Shown: in pieces, positions 15,194 through 25,937 of the stretch
How positions within the stretch are numbered: position 1 is the first letter of the stretch
Layout of the letters: every line of letters begins with the position of its first letter
DNA from: Polyangiaceae bacterium
GTDB taxonomy: Bacteria; Myxococcota_A; Polyangia; Polyangiales; Polyangiaceae
Assembly: GCA_023150915.1 (NCBI GenBank)
Contig: JAKLKA010000114.1
Span: forward strand, 1 to 43,576
DNA length: 43,576 nucleotides
Reading direction: 5' to 3'
Made by a program: the position numbers and the translations under genes
Notes under the pieces: generated by a model
Seen by the model: the letters and a program-made list of their open reading frames with translations, nothing else
Database searches by the model: none
Told to the model about the DNA's origin: nothing

Positions 15194-16576
15194 TCAGCGC
15201 GCTGCCAGCTCGGGGCGCAGCGGGCCGTCGGCCACGCCGCCGCCCTTCAGCTTCATCCCGCCGTGGGGCGTGACGGTCGGCAGCTTGGCGAATTGGCTGT
15301 CCAGCAGGCCCCGCATCTCGCCCAGCTTCTCGGGCTCGCTCTTGCTCAGATCCTTCTTCTCGGCCGGATCGCTCTTCAGGTTGAACAGCTTCTCGGGGCC
15401 GGCCTTGTCGCCGAAGCGGATCAGCTTCCAGTCCCCGCTCACCACCGCGCGTCGCGCCGGCTGCACGTTGTCGGCGCACAGCTCGAGCACCACCGGTTTC
15501 TCTTTGCCGGGCTTGCCGTCGATCTCGGGCACCAGGCTCTCGCCCATGACGCTTGCAGGCGTTTCATGCCCCATCAGCTCGAGAATGGTGGGGGCCAGAT
15601 CGACATGCGTGTGCGGCGTCGCCACGCGACGCGGCTCGGCGCCGGGCACGCGGATCAACAGCGGAACGCGGACCAGCTCTTCGTACAGCTCGTGGGCGTG
15701 CTGCATCATGCCGTGCTCGCCGAAGGCTTCGCCGTGATCGGCGCTGATGATCACCGCGGTCTTCTCCCACCAGGGCTGCTTCTCGGCCCAGCTCAAGAGC
15801 TTGCCGACGTGCTGATCGGTATAGTGCACCTCGTTGTCGTAGAGGTCGCGCTCGCTCGAGCCGAAGTCTGGCGACTCGGCGTGCTTGATCCACTGGTGGT
15901 GTGGATCGGTGTAGTGCGTCCAGGCGAAGAACTGGCCCTTCACGTTGTCGGGGTTCGACAGGTGCTTGACCATCAGCTCGTGGGTCTTCGGGCTGGTGAC
16001 GTGGTCGTCGCTGCGCTCGTTGAAGGTGATCCCGGGCACCATGTCCCAGATGTCGAAGCCCTGGTTCAGGCCCTTGCCGCGGTTGAAATACAGGTGCGAC
16101 TGCACGCCGATGGTGCGTACGCCCTTGGCGGACAGCACTTCGGGGAAGAACTCGTTCGAGTCCTGGTAGCCGGCGAAGAAGTAGCCGCTGCGATACAAGG
16201 TCGAGGCGGGCCGACCAGAGAGGATGGCGGGCACGCTCTGGGCGGTGAAGCTGCTCACCGCGCGGTGGGCCTCGAACACCACGTTCTGTTTGGCGAAGCG
16301 CGTCAGGTTCGGGGCTATCTCTCGGGGGTAGCCGGCCCAGGGCATGTCGGCGCGCAGCGCGTCGATGGTCAGCAAGAGCACGTTCAGCGGCTCGCGCTTG
16401 CGCAGCGTCTTCTTGGCGACGGGCGCGGCCGCGGGCTCGCTTGCGGGCTTGGCGGCCGCCGCCTCCGTCTTGGCGGGCTCGGCGGGTTTCGCGGGCTCGG
16501 CGGTCGGCGCCGGCTTCTCGGCGCAGCCGAACATGAGCAGGGGCAGGGTCAGAAGTAGCGAGCGGTCCAGCTCCAT
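15194..16576 (-). CDS. Sulfatase/alkaline phosphatase-superfamily lipoprotein
   Basis: 460 residues from ATG 16576. The lipobox is MFGC at residue 18, followed by a Pro/Ala/Lys-rich spacer to about residue 62. The sulfatase-like fold starts at NVLLLTIDALRAD (metal-binding D72 and D77), has SSFTAQSVPAILSG at 108-121, and has the second metal site ISADHGEAFGEHG near 285. The C-terminal part shows VVSGDWKLIRFGDK and FNLKSDPAEKKDL, typical for sulfatases. The usual C/S-x-P-x-R sequence is not kept: there is no cysteine, and Thr111 or Ser114 would be the nucleophile, with Ile where Arg is expected. It could therefore be a serine-type sulfatase, a phosphodiesterase or a phosphotransferase. It is divergent from the lipoprotein at 16649. 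Confidence 0.8.
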   Translation of the reverse strand: MELDRSLLLTLPLLMFGCAEKPAPTAEPAKPAEPAKTEAAAAKPASEPAAAPVAKKTLRKREPLNVLLLTIDALRADMPWAGYPREIAPNLTRFAKQNVVFEAHRAVSSFTAQSVPAILSGRPASTLYRSGYFFAGYQDSNEFFPEVLSAKGVRTIGVQSHLYFNRGKGLNQGFDIWDMVPGITFNERSDDHVTSPKTHELMVKHLSNPDNVKGQFFAWTHYTDPHHQWIKHAESPDFGSSERDLYDNEVHYTDQHVGKLLSWAEKQPWWEKTAVIISADHGEAFGEHGMMQHAHELYEELVRVPLLIRVPGAEPRRVATPHTHVDLAPTILELMGHETPASVMGESLVPEIDGKPGKEKPVVLELCADNVQPARRAVVSGDWKLIRFGDKAGPEKLFNLKSDPAEKKDLSKSEPEKLGEMRGLLDSQFAKLPTVTPHGGMKLKGGGVADGPLRPELAAR

Positions 16577-16648
16577 GGCTCGGTCCTAACGACCCCGCGC
16601 AGAAGTGGGCAACTTCCCGACATGGCCGAGGCGGCGTACGCTTCGGGG

Positions 16649-17293
16649 ATGAGGCGCGCACTCTGCCTGGCGGTGGTCGTGATCGCGACGGCCTGCGGTG
16701 AGACCGAATCGGACGGTTCGAGCGCGACCGGCGGCGCGTCGAGCGGCGGCACGTCGAGCGGCGGCACGTCCAGCGGCGGCACGTCCAGCGGCGGCGCATC
16801 CGGCTCCGGCGGCGGCGGCACCGGTGGCAACGCCGGCTCGGGCGGCAGCGCCGGCGCTGACGGCAGCGCGGGCACGGGTGGGACGGACGCCGGCAGCTGC
16901 CAAGAGGGTGGGGTGCTCGACGGCGGCGCCGAGGCGATCATCGCGGCTGCCTGCGCGGTGGCGGTGGTGAAGGTCACGCGCATCGACGAAGAGTGCTCGG
17001 GCGCCGGCGGCGCCCACGTGACCTTCGACGTGATCGCGGTGGGCAAGGGGCCGGCGCTCACTCGCGTCAGCTACGGCGGCCATGCTTACTACGCGCCGCC
17101 CGACGGCCCCGACAAGCTCGGGGAGTACTTCGTGGCCGGGATCGATCCGTTCGGCAAGCTGGTGGCGCAGCCCGATAGTCCGGGCTGGTGCATCACCGGG
17201 CTGCCCAGCGTGGATGGTCGCGTCCACGCCCTGGTCGAGGCCGCGAGCGAGGCCGCGGCGAAGACCCAGATGGCGGCCATCCTGGCGAAGTGA
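16649..17293 (+). CDS. Small lipoprotein with Ser/Gly-repeat linker
   Basis: 214 residues from ATG 16649; an ATG at 16622 is in frame but would place unusual residues before the signal. Residues 1-16 form a lipoprotein signal ending ATAC. A linker follows with SSGGT repeats and Gly-rich units to about residue 80. The C-terminal 130 residues contain paired cysteines (GSCQEGG, AAACAVAVVKV, DEECSGAGG, GWCITG) and a beta-rich stretch (VTFDVIAVGKGPAL, GEYFVAGIDPFGKLVAQ). No family is recognised. It ends 67 bp before dnaE2 on the same strand, but the LexA operator of dnaE2 lies in between, so dnaE2 probably has its own promoter. Confidence 0.72.
   Translation: MRRALCLAVVVIATACGETESDGSSATGGASSGGTSSGGTSSGGTSSGGASGSGGGGTGGNAGSGGSAGADGSAGTGGTDAGSCQEGGVLDGGAEAIIAAACAVAVVKVTRIDEECSGAGGAHVTFDVIAVGKGPALTRVSYGGHAYYAPPDGPDKLGEYFVAGIDPFGKLVAQPDSPGWCITGLPSVDGRVHALVEAASEAAAKTQMAAILAK
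16739..16798. repeat. 15-bp tandem repeat encoding SSGGT (4 units)
   Basis: Four units of tcgagcggcggcacg or tccagcggcggcacg, the last slightly changed, form the linker of the small lipoprotein. Confidence 0.85.
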
Positions 17294-17340
17294 CTCGGCT
17301 TGCCCGGACGAAAACCGAGGGTTTTCTTCGCCGAAATAGA

Positions 17341-17357
17341 CTGCTAATCTGTTCAGT
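17341..17357 (+). promoter_or_regulatory. LexA operator (SOS box) of dnaE2
   Basis: CTGCTAATCTGTTCAGT fits 15 of 17 positions of the Myxococcus xanthus LexA consensus as I recall it. It shares CTG-N7-TGTTCAGT with the imuA operator. It contains a -10-like TAATCT (17345-17350) without a clear -35, and ends 3 bp before the ATG of dnaE2, so the message is probably leaderless and repression direct. Confidence 0.8.
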
Positions 17358-17360
17358 CCC

Positions 17361-20300
17361 ATGTTCGCCGAGCTGCTCGCGCGCTCGAACTTCAGCTTCC
17401 TGACCGGCGCATCGCACCCGGCCGAGCTGGTGGTGCGCGCCAAGCAGCTGGGGCTCGCGGCCCTGGCCCTCACCGATCGCATGGGGCTCTACGGCTCGGT
17501 GCGCGCCCACGCCCAAGCCCAAGAGAGCGAGCAAGCCGTGATCGTCGGCGCCGAGCTGGTGCTCGATCCGGCGGTGCCGTCGCGCTCGCCAACCTCGCCC
17601 AGTGAGGCACGCCTGGCCGCGCTCGCCCAGGCGCCCAGCGTCGCCCTGCTCGCGCAGGACCACGCGGGCTACTCGAACCTCTGTCGCCTCATCACGCTCG
17701 CGCACGCGGGTCACCCCAAGGGTGAGGGCGCGCTTCGGCTCGAAGATCTCGCTCTCTACCACCAGGGGCTCGTGGCCGTGGTGCCGGCGCCGCGCGATCC
17801 GTCGGGCCCCGACGCGCCCCCGGACGCGCTGCTCGGTCTGCTGCGTGACGTGTTCGCCGAGCGCGCGCTGCTCGCCGCGCATCGCCACCTGGATGCGTTC
17901 GACGGGGCACGCCTCGACGCCGTCGATGCCTGGTCGTCGCGCTTCGGGCTCGCGGTGGTCGCCAGCGCGCGGCCGCTCTTCCACCAGCGTTCGCAGAAGC
18001 CCGTGGCCGACGTCATCGCCTGCATCCGCGAGGGCACCACCCTGGACAGCGCTGCCACGCTGCTCGCGGGCAATACCGAGGCATTTCTGCGCTCCGAGCT
18101 GGAGATGCAGAAGCTGTTCCGCGAGCGCCCGGCCTGGGTCGAGCGCACGGCCGAGGTGGCCAGCGAGTGTCGCTTCTCGCTCTCGGAGCTGCGTTATCAG
18201 TTCCCGTGCACGCTCGAGCCCGGCGAGAGCGCCGACGACAAGCTGCGCCGGCTCGCGCAGCAGGGCGCGGCCCGCCGCTATCCGGGCGGGGTGCCCTCGA
18301 GCGTGGCCCAGCAGATCGAGAAAGAGCTGGCGCTGATCGCTCAGCTCGCGGTCGCGCCGTACTTCCTCTCGACCTGGGAGATCGTCGAGATCGCACGCTC
18401 GCGCCGCATCTTGTGCCAGGGTCGCGGCAGCGCAGCCAACAGCGCGGTGTGCTACGTGCTGGGGATCACCGCGGTCGATCCGGCGCGCTCCAACCTGTTG
18501 TTCGAGCGCTTCATGAGCGCCGAGCGCAGCGAGCCGCCGGACATCGACATCGACTTCGAGCACGAGCGGCGCGAAGAGGTGATCCAGGAGATCTACGCGC
18601 GCCATGGCCGGGACCGCGCCGCCATGGTCAGCGAGGTGATCTGCTACCGCGGCAAGAGCGCGCTGCGCGAGGTGGGCAAGGTCTTCGGGCTGTCGCTCGA
18701 GCAGGTCGATCGCCTGTCGGGTGCCATCACCCACTGGGACTCGGCCGAGGTGAGCGACGCCCGCCTTGCCGAGCTGGGCTTCGATCCGGCCGACCCGCGG
18801 CTCTGCCAGAGCGTGACGCTGGCCCGGGCCATCGAGGGGTTTCCGCGGCATCTGTCGATCCACGTCGGCGGCTTCGTGCTCTCGGCGGCGCCGCTCTACG
18901 AGGTCGCGCCGATCGAGCCGGCGCGCATGCCCGAGCGCACGGTGATGCCCTGGGACAAGGACGACATCGAGGCCCTCGGGTTCTTCAAGATCGACGTGCT
19001 CGGGCTGGGGATGCTGACGGCGATCCGGAAGTGCCTCGAGCTGATCTGGAAGGGGGGAGGGTTGGGGAGGCTCGGAGGATCGAGTGCGAGTACGAGTCGC
19101 GCGGAGCGGGAACCCATCCCTGGCCACGACCCCATCGAGCTTCTGACCCGGATCCCCGCCGAAGATCCGAGCGTCTACGACCTCTGCTGTCGGGCCGATA
19201 CGGTGGGGGTGTTCCAGATCGAGAGCCGCGCGCAGATGGCGATGCTGCCGCGGCTCAAGCCGCGACGCTTCTACGACCTGGTGGTCGAGGTCGCGCTGGT
19301 GCGGCCCGGGCCGATCCAGGGCGGCATGGTGCACCCCTATCTTCGGCGGCGAAACCGCGAAGAGCCGGTGGACTCACCCCATCCCGCGCTCTGGCCCATC
19401 CTCGAGCGCACGCTCGGGGTGCCGCTCTTTCAAGAGCAGGTGATGCAGATCGCCATCGTGGGCGCGGGCTATTCGGGCGGCGAGGCCGATCAGCTGCGGC
19501 GTGACATGGCGGCGTGGAAGAAGCACGGCAAGCTCTTGCGCCACAAGAGCCGGCTGCTCGAGGGCTTCGCCGCGCGGGGGATCAGCGCCGAGTTCGGTGC
19601 GCGCTTGTTCGAGCAGATCAAGGGCTTCGGGGAGTACGGCTTTCCCGAGAGTCATGCGGCCTCCTTCGCGCTCTTGGTCTACGCTTCGGCCTGGCAGAAG
19701 GCGCACTATCCGGCGCACTTCGCCTGCGCGCTGGTGAACTCGTTGCCCATGGGGTTCTACTCGGCCAGCACCATCTTTCAGGACGCGCAGCGCCATGGCG
19801 TCGAGCTCCGTGAGGTGAGCATCGTCGCGAGCTTCTGGGACTGCGAGCTCGAGCCCGCCGGCGAGGCGAACGGCATCCGGAGCCAAGCGCCCGACGCGGC
19901 GCGGGCGGTGCGCCTGGGCTTTCGGCTGGTGAAGGGGCTCGCAGAGGCAAGCGCGCGCCGCATCGAGGTCGTCCGGGCCAAGGCGGCGTTCTGTGGCATC
20001 GACGATCTGATCCGACGCGCGGCGCTGCGCAAAGACGAGGTCGAGCGGCTGGCAGAGGCCGGCGCGCTCGAGCCGCTGGTGCCCGGCCGGCGCAATGCGG
20101 TGTGGCAGTCGCGGGCGCCGCGGGTGGGCGGTTTGTTCGAGCGGCTCGCGCTGGGCGAGCCGCAAGTGGTGCTGCCGCCGCTCCGCGCAGCCGAACAGCT
20201 CTTGCTCGACTACGAGCGCAAGGGTCTCAGCATCACCGATCACCCGATGCGGCACCTGCGCGAGCGTTTGCGGGGCAGGGGGGTGCTGACCGCGGCCGAG

Positions 20301-20624
20301 CTCGCGCAGCAGCGGCAGGGGCGCGCGGTCAGCGTGGCGGGGCTGGTGGTCACGCGGCAGCAGCCGGCCACCGCCAGCGGCGTGGTGTTCGTCACGCTCG
20401 AAGACGAGACCGGGTTCGTGAACCTGATCCTCTGGCAGCGGGTCTACGAGCGCCTGCGCCTCACCGCGCGCCACTCACGACTGATGCTGGCCTCGGGCAA
20501 GGTCGAACGCGATCGCGAGTCGACCCGTTCGGAGGTGCCCATCGTGCACGTGATCGTCGAGCACCTCGAGCGGCTGGATCGGCCCGACTCGCGGCTGGGC
20601 CGGCAGTCCCGGGACTTTCACTGA
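17361..20624 (+). CDS. dnaE2: Error-prone DNA polymerase III alpha subunit DnaE2
   Basis: 1087 residues, the normal length for DnaE2 and shorter than replicative DnaE. The N-terminal PHP domain reads ELLARSNFSFLTGASHPAEL; the first histidine (ELH in most members) is Leu and the later TDE/TDH position is TDRMG, so the metal site looks lost. The polymerase core has CQGRGSAANSAVCYV and the catalytic acidic motif PPDIDIDFEHERREEV (about residues 392-407), then HVGGFVLSA, GFFKIDVLGLGMLTA, GVFQIESRAQMAMLPR, VALVRPGPIQGGMVHPY and FPESHAASFALLVYASAW. An OB-fold is near the C-terminus (VSVAGLVVTRQQPATASGVV). A Gly/Ser-rich insert lies near residue 570. With ImuA and ImuB it forms the SOS mutasome. It converges on smc with 13 bp between stop codons. 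Confidence 0.95.
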   Translation: MFAELLARSNFSFLTGASHPAELVVRAKQLGLAALALTDRMGLYGSVRAHAQAQESEQAVIVGAELVLDPAVPSRSPTSPSEARLAALAQAPSVALLAQDHAGYSNLCRLITLAHAGHPKGEGALRLEDLALYHQGLVAVVPAPRDPSGPDAPPDALLGLLRDVFAERALLAAHRHLDAFDGARLDAVDAWSSRFGLAVVASARPLFHQRSQKPVADVIACIREGTTLDSAATLLAGNTEAFLRSELEMQKLFRERPAWVERTAEVASECRFSLSELRYQFPCTLEPGESADDKLRRLAQQGAARRYPGGVPSSVAQQIEKELALIAQLAVAPYFLSTWEIVEIARSRRILCQGRGSAANSAVCYVLGITAVDPARSNLLFERFMSAERSEPPDIDIDFEHERREEVIQEIYARHGRDRAAMVSEVICYRGKSALREVGKVFGLSLEQVDRLSGAITHWDSAEVSDARLAELGFDPADPRLCQSVTLARAIEGFPRHLSIHVGGFVLSAAPLYEVAPIEPARMPERTVMPWDKDDIEALGFFKIDVLGLGMLTAIRKCLELIWKGGGLGRLGGSSASTSRAEREPIPGHDPIELLTRIPAEDPSVYDLCCRADTVGVFQIESRAQMAMLPRLKPRRFYDLVVEVALVRPGPIQGGMVHPYLRRRNREEPVDSPHPALWPILERTLGVPLFQEQVMQIAIVGAGYSGGEADQLRRDMAAWKKHGKLLRHKSRLLEGFAARGISAEFGARLFEQIKGFGEYGFPESHAASFALLVYASAWQKAHYPAHFACALVNSLPMGFYSASTIFQDAQRHGVELREVSIVASFWDCELEPAGEANGIRSQAPDAARAVRLGFRLVKGLAEASARRIEVVRAKAAFCGIDDLIRRAALRKDEVERLAEAGALEPLVPGRRNAVWQSRAPRVGGLFERLALGEPQVVLPPLRAAEQLLLDYERKGLSITDHPMRHLRERLRGRGVLTAAELAQQRQGRAVSVAGLVVTRQQPATASGVVFVTLEDETGFVNLILWQRVYERLRLTARHSRLMLASGKVERDRESTRSEVPIVHVIVEHLERLDRPDSRLGRQSRDFH

Positions 20625-23003
20625 GCCGCGGCAGCGCTCACGCCACGGCCACCGACTCGTCGACCTCGGCCACCGGCGGCGGGCTCGAGATCGCGCCGCG
20701 GTTCTCGCTGCGGGCCACGGCCTGCTCGTTGACCTTCACGCTCACGATGCGCGACACGCCGGGCTCGCCCATGGTCACGCCGTACAGCACGTCCACGCTC
20801 TGCATGGTCTTGCGCACGTGCGTGATCAGGATGAACTGCGAGCTCGCGGTCATCGAGCGAATGGCCTCGTTGTAACGGGCCACGTTGGCCTCGTCGAGCG
20901 GCGCGTCGACCTCGTCGAGCACGCAGAAGGGCGAGGGGCGATACTGGAAGATGCTGAAGATCAGGCTGACCGCCGTCAGCGCCTTCTCGCCGCCGCTCAT
21001 CAGCTCGATGTTGCCCAGCTTCTTGCCGGGCGGCTGGGCGATGATCTCGACGCCGGTCTCGAGCATGTCGTCGGGGTTGGTCAGCCCGAGCTCGGCGCGG
21101 CCACCGCGGAACATGCGGGTGAAGGTCTTCTTGAACAGCTCGTTGACCGCGTCGAAGGTCTCGCGGAAGCGCCGCCGCGACTCTTTGTTCATGTGTCGGA
21201 TGGCGCGATCGAGATCTTCCAGCGCTTTCTCGATGTCGATCTTCTGGGTCGACAGATCCGAGAAGCGCTTCTCGGCGTCTTCCCACTCGCGGCCGGCGTC
21301 CAGGTTCACCGGGCCCATGCGATCGATCAGCTGCGTCAGCTCGTCGATGCGCCGGCGCTGCTCGTCGTCGGGCATCGGGCGGGCGTGATAAGTGCCGACC
21401 ACGCGCCGCAGATCCAGGCCGCGGAAGCGATCGCGCACGTTGGCCAAGAGGTGGTCACGCTCGAGCTCGATGCGCTGCAGCGCCATCTCGGCCCGGCGCA
21501 CGGCGTCGTCGAGTTGCTGCACCTCGTCGCGCAGGACCTTGAGCTCGGCCTCGCGGCTGCCCAGGGCGAAGCGCACCTGCTCGAGCAATGCGCGGGCCGA
21601 GTCGAGCTCGGTGTGGGCAACGCGGGCGGTGTCCACGGCGCCGGCCCGGGCCTCGCGCGCGATCATGATCTGCGCGGCCGTCTCGCCGCTGGCGCGGGCG
21701 GTCTCGAGCAGGTCGTCGGACAGCCGCTGATCGCGGGTCTCGAAGTCGGTGATCGCAGCCAGCACGCGCTCTTGCGAGCTCTTGGCGGCCTCGACCTGCT
21801 CGCGGACCTGCGCCAGGCGGACCTTGCGCTCGGTCACCAGCGTGGCTTGAGCGTTGACCCGCTCGTTCCACGAGGTGGCCTCGGCTTCGGCCTTGGCCAG
21901 ATCGTGTCGCAGGTGCTCGAGCGACACCCGAGCGGTCTCGAGCTCGGTGCGGGTCGCGGTCTGTGCAGCCACCGCGTCGGCCAGCTTGGTCTCGAGCTCG
22001 GCGGTCTCGGCCGCGATGTTGGTCTTGCGCCCGGTGGCCCGCTCGATCTCGCCGGCGGTCCGCGCCAGATCTTTCTCGGCGGTGACGTGCGCCAGCTCGC
22101 CGGCGTGGGCCTCTTGCCGCGCGCGATCCAGGCTGGTCCCCACCTCGCTCAGACGGGCGCGCAGCGCGGTGTGCTCGTCGTGGACCCGGGTGTATTGCTC
22201 GCTCAGGCGCTCGACGTCTTGAGCCAGGACGCGCAACTCGCGCTTCTGCTCGACCATGCCGGCGGCGGCCTCGTCCCCGCTGCCGCCGCTGACCACGCCA
22301 TCGGGGCGCGCCACGGTGCCGTCCAGCGAAACCACGGTGGTGCCCACGTGCTGCTGGGCAATGGCCAGTGCCTGCTCCGGAGTCTCGACCAAGAGCGCGT
22401 CGCCCACCAGGGCGCGCACCAGGGCCTCGTCCGCCGGCTCGAACAGCAGGCGATCGACCAGCCGCCCGAGCACGCCGGGCTCGCCCAGCGCAGCCGCGCG
22501 CGCGGCACCGGCCACATAGGGCGGGCGCTGCGCCACGATGTTCGCCCGGCCCCGCTCGCTCTTGGCCAGCTCGGCGAGCAGGTCCAGGCCCTGGGGCAGG
22601 TCGTCGACCACCACGTACTGCAGCCGCTCGCCCAGCAGGCCGGCGAAGGCTGCCGTCAGCTCTTCCGGGGCCTCGATGCGGTCGGCAACCAGGCCCAGCA
22701 CGCCGGCATGCGTGCCGCTGACCAGCGCGCGGGCGCCGGCGCCCACGCCCTCGAGCCGGCGGTGCAGCTCGTCCAGCGCCTTGAGCCGGTTCTTCTTCAG
22801 CCCCAGCTCGTTCTTGGCGGCGTCCACCCGACGCTCGCTGTCCAGCTGCTTGGCGCGCAGCTCGACGATCTCTGCCTCGAGCGCCTCGCGCTCGGCCACC
22901 GTGAGCCGCTTGCCCTCGGCCAGCTCGGCCACGCTGCGGTCCAGAGCGTGCTTCTTCGCGCTGAGCTCGGCCAGCTCGTCGGCGATGCCGTCGCGCTCGG
23001 CGC

Positions 23004-24215
<1,212 letters not shown>

Positions 24216-24492
24216 CGGTGACGTCCTTCTCGGCCTGGCCTTCCGAGGCTAGCAGCCTTGGGAAGCCTGCGCTTCGCCCCGCCGGGTCGCCGGCGTGTGG
24301 GGCGTTTCGGAGGTGTTGCCGAGCGCCCCGAAGGGCGCCCTAAACCTAAGGTAACCGCACGTCATGTAGGGTCACGCCAGGTACTGCACATTTGATAGGC
24401 GACCTTCCGATCAGGTTCAAGGGAAAAACCGTGCGCGCCCCCATTCCTCGGGAAAGATTGACAGACCCTGCGCACAGTCGCATTTGGCCGCC
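24216..24492. other. Divergent intergenic region between smc and the zinc-ribbon gene
   Basis: This 277-bp region must hold promoters in both directions. On the plus strand a consensus -35 TTGACA lies at 24458-24463, but no good -10 follows at 16-18 bp. A short perfect hairpin GCGCCC-CGAA-GGGCGC lies at 24323-24338; it has no T run, so it is not a classical terminator. Base composition is noticeably less GC-rich between about 24340 and 24430 than in the genes around it. No gene is supported. Confidence 0.5.
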
Positions 24493-24795
24493 ATGACCTA
24501 CGAGTACGTATGCACCGCTTGCGCCCACGAGTGGGAAGCGGAGCAGTCGATGAGTGAGCCTCCGCTCACCACGTGCCCGAGCTGCAAAGCAGACACCGCC
24601 AAGCGGCAGGTGTCGGGGGGCACGGGGTTCATTCTGCGCGGCGGCGGCTGGTATGCCGATGGCTACGGTTCGAAGAAGCCGAGCGCGAGCGAGAGCGCGA
24701 AGCCCACGACCACGACCTCGGCACCCGCCACGACCAAGTCCGAGCCGGCGCCGGCCAAGACCGAGACGCCCACGAAGACGAGCACCGATTCCTGA
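24493..24795 (+). CDS. FmdB-family zinc-ribbon protein
   Basis: 100 residues from ATG 24493; an in-frame start at 24484 would add only MAA. The first 40 residues match the FmdB/CxxC regulatory zinc ribbon: MTYEYVCTACAHEWEAEQSM, then TTCPSCKADTAKRQVSG, with the two CxxC pairs that bind zinc. GTGFILRGGGWYADGYG follows, a conserved end of the domain. The C-terminal 40 residues are a Thr/Ser/Pro/Lys/Glu-rich, probably disordered tail. The exact role of this family is not known. It lies 21 bp upstream of pheA and is probably in the same transcript. Confidence 0.85.
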   Translation: MTYEYVCTACAHEWEAEQSMSEPPLTTCPSCKADTAKRQVSGGTGFILRGGGWYADGYGSKKPSASESAKPTTTTSAPATTKSEPAPAKTETPTKTSTDS

Positions 24796-24816
24796 ACGCC
24801 GCTAAGCTTGTCTCGT

Positions 24817-25890
24817 ATGGCTGACCGAAAGCACGAAGTCGGCGACGTGCGCACCGAGATCGCCGAGGTCGATCGCGCACTTTTGCAGAAGCTGGAAGAG
24901 CGCGCGCGGCTCAGTCGCAAGATCCACAAGCTCAGCGAGGGCGAGGTGCCCACCGCGGACCTGAGCGAGCGCGAGTGGCTGGCGGGGCTCGAGAAGGCCG
25001 CCAGCGGGGACCTGCCGGTGGACGATCTGGCCGCGATCTTCCGCCAGATCCGGGCCTCGGCCCGCGCGCTGGAAGAGGCCGCGCGCGTCGCCTATCTGGG
25101 CCCCGAGGGCAGCTTCTGCCACGCCACCGCGAAGCGCCATTTCGGCTCGAGCGGCGTGTATGCCGAGTGCGCCACCCTGGCCGAAGCGCTGGAAGAAGTG
25201 GAGCGCGGTCGCGCGCTGTATGCCGTCTTCCCCTACGAGTCGTCCACCGACGGCCTGGTGGTCTCGAACATTGCCACGCTCGAGGCCACCGATCTGGTCT
25301 TGGTCGCCGAGCGCACCACCACGGCGGCCTACGACCTGATGAGCCGCACCGCCAACATGGCAGACATCGAGAAGATCTACGCCACGGCGGCGGCCCACGC
25401 CGCGTGCGAGCGCTTCTTGGAGCGCGAGCTGCCCAAGGCCACGGTGATCGACGTGCGTTCGCCGGTGGTCGCGGCAGAGCTGGCGGCGGGCGACCACGGC
25501 AGCGCGGCGCTGGCGCCGGCGGCCTGCGGGGTCGAGGTCGAGCTCGGGACCGTGCGGGCCAACGTCGGCGACACCGCCGACATGGCGTTTCGTTTCGGCA
25601 TTGCTGGCGCCCGGCCGGCGCCGCGCACCGGCAAGGACACCACCTGCCTGCTCTTCAGTGTCGACGACTCGCCCGGGGCGCTGTTCGACGTGCTGCGCCA
25701 CTTCGCCGAGCGCGGCGTGAACCTGAAGAAGCTGCAGTCGCGCCCGGTGAGCGGCCGGGGCTGGGACTACGTCTTCTACGGTGAGGTCTCGGGGCACGTG
25801 ACCGACCGCCCGGTGGTGACCGCGCTCGAGGCAGTCAAGCGCGGGACCAAGTACCTCAAGGTGCTGGGTTCGTTCCCGACCGAGCGCTGA
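24817..25890 (+). CDS. pheA: PheA-like chorismate mutase/prephenate dehydratase with degenerate dehydratase motifs
   Basis: 357 residues from ATG 24817 (TTG 24808 is also in frame). Domains: an AroQ-type chorismate mutase (about residues 8-85: DVRTEIAEVDRALLQKL), prephenate dehydratase (about 90-265: AYLGPEGSFCHATAKRHF) and ACT (about 275-355: SPGALFDVLRHFAERGVNL). This is the fused enzyme for phenylalanine synthesis, with feedback control through ACT. Odd points: the usual PIENSxEG reads FPYESSTDG (139-146), and the catalytic TRF motif reads FRF (258-260), so the essential threonine appears absent. The ACT motif ESRP is QSRP (307-310). Dehydratase activity is therefore uncertain. Its place next to aroA, cmk and rpsA supports the family call. 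Confidence 0.82.
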   Translation: MADRKHEVGDVRTEIAEVDRALLQKLEERARLSRKIHKLSEGEVPTADLSEREWLAGLEKAASGDLPVDDLAAIFRQIRASARALEEAARVAYLGPEGSFCHATAKRHFGSSGVYAECATLAEALEEVERGRALYAVFPYESSTDGLVVSNIATLEATDLVLVAERTTTAAYDLMSRTANMADIEKIYATAAAHAACERFLERELPKATVIDVRSPVVAAELAAGDHGSAALAPAACGVEVELGTVRANVGDTADMAFRFGIAGARPAPRTGKDTTCLLFSVDDSPGALFDVLRHFAERGVNLKKLQSRPVSGRGWDYVFYGEVSGHVTDRPVVTALEAVKRGTKYLKVLGSFPTER

Positions 25891-25937
25891 CGACGGGCAT
25901 CGCCGAGGGCCGCGCGCTCGTGTAGGCTCGCGCCAGC

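Noticed and set aside
17193-19334. A 713-codon minus-strand frame opposite dnaE2
   Set aside because: Antisense to unambiguous polymerase motifs; no recognisable domain of its own.
24323-24338. Hairpin as rho-independent terminator
   Set aside because: It has a 6-bp stem but no T run, and lies between two divergent starts where no terminator is needed.
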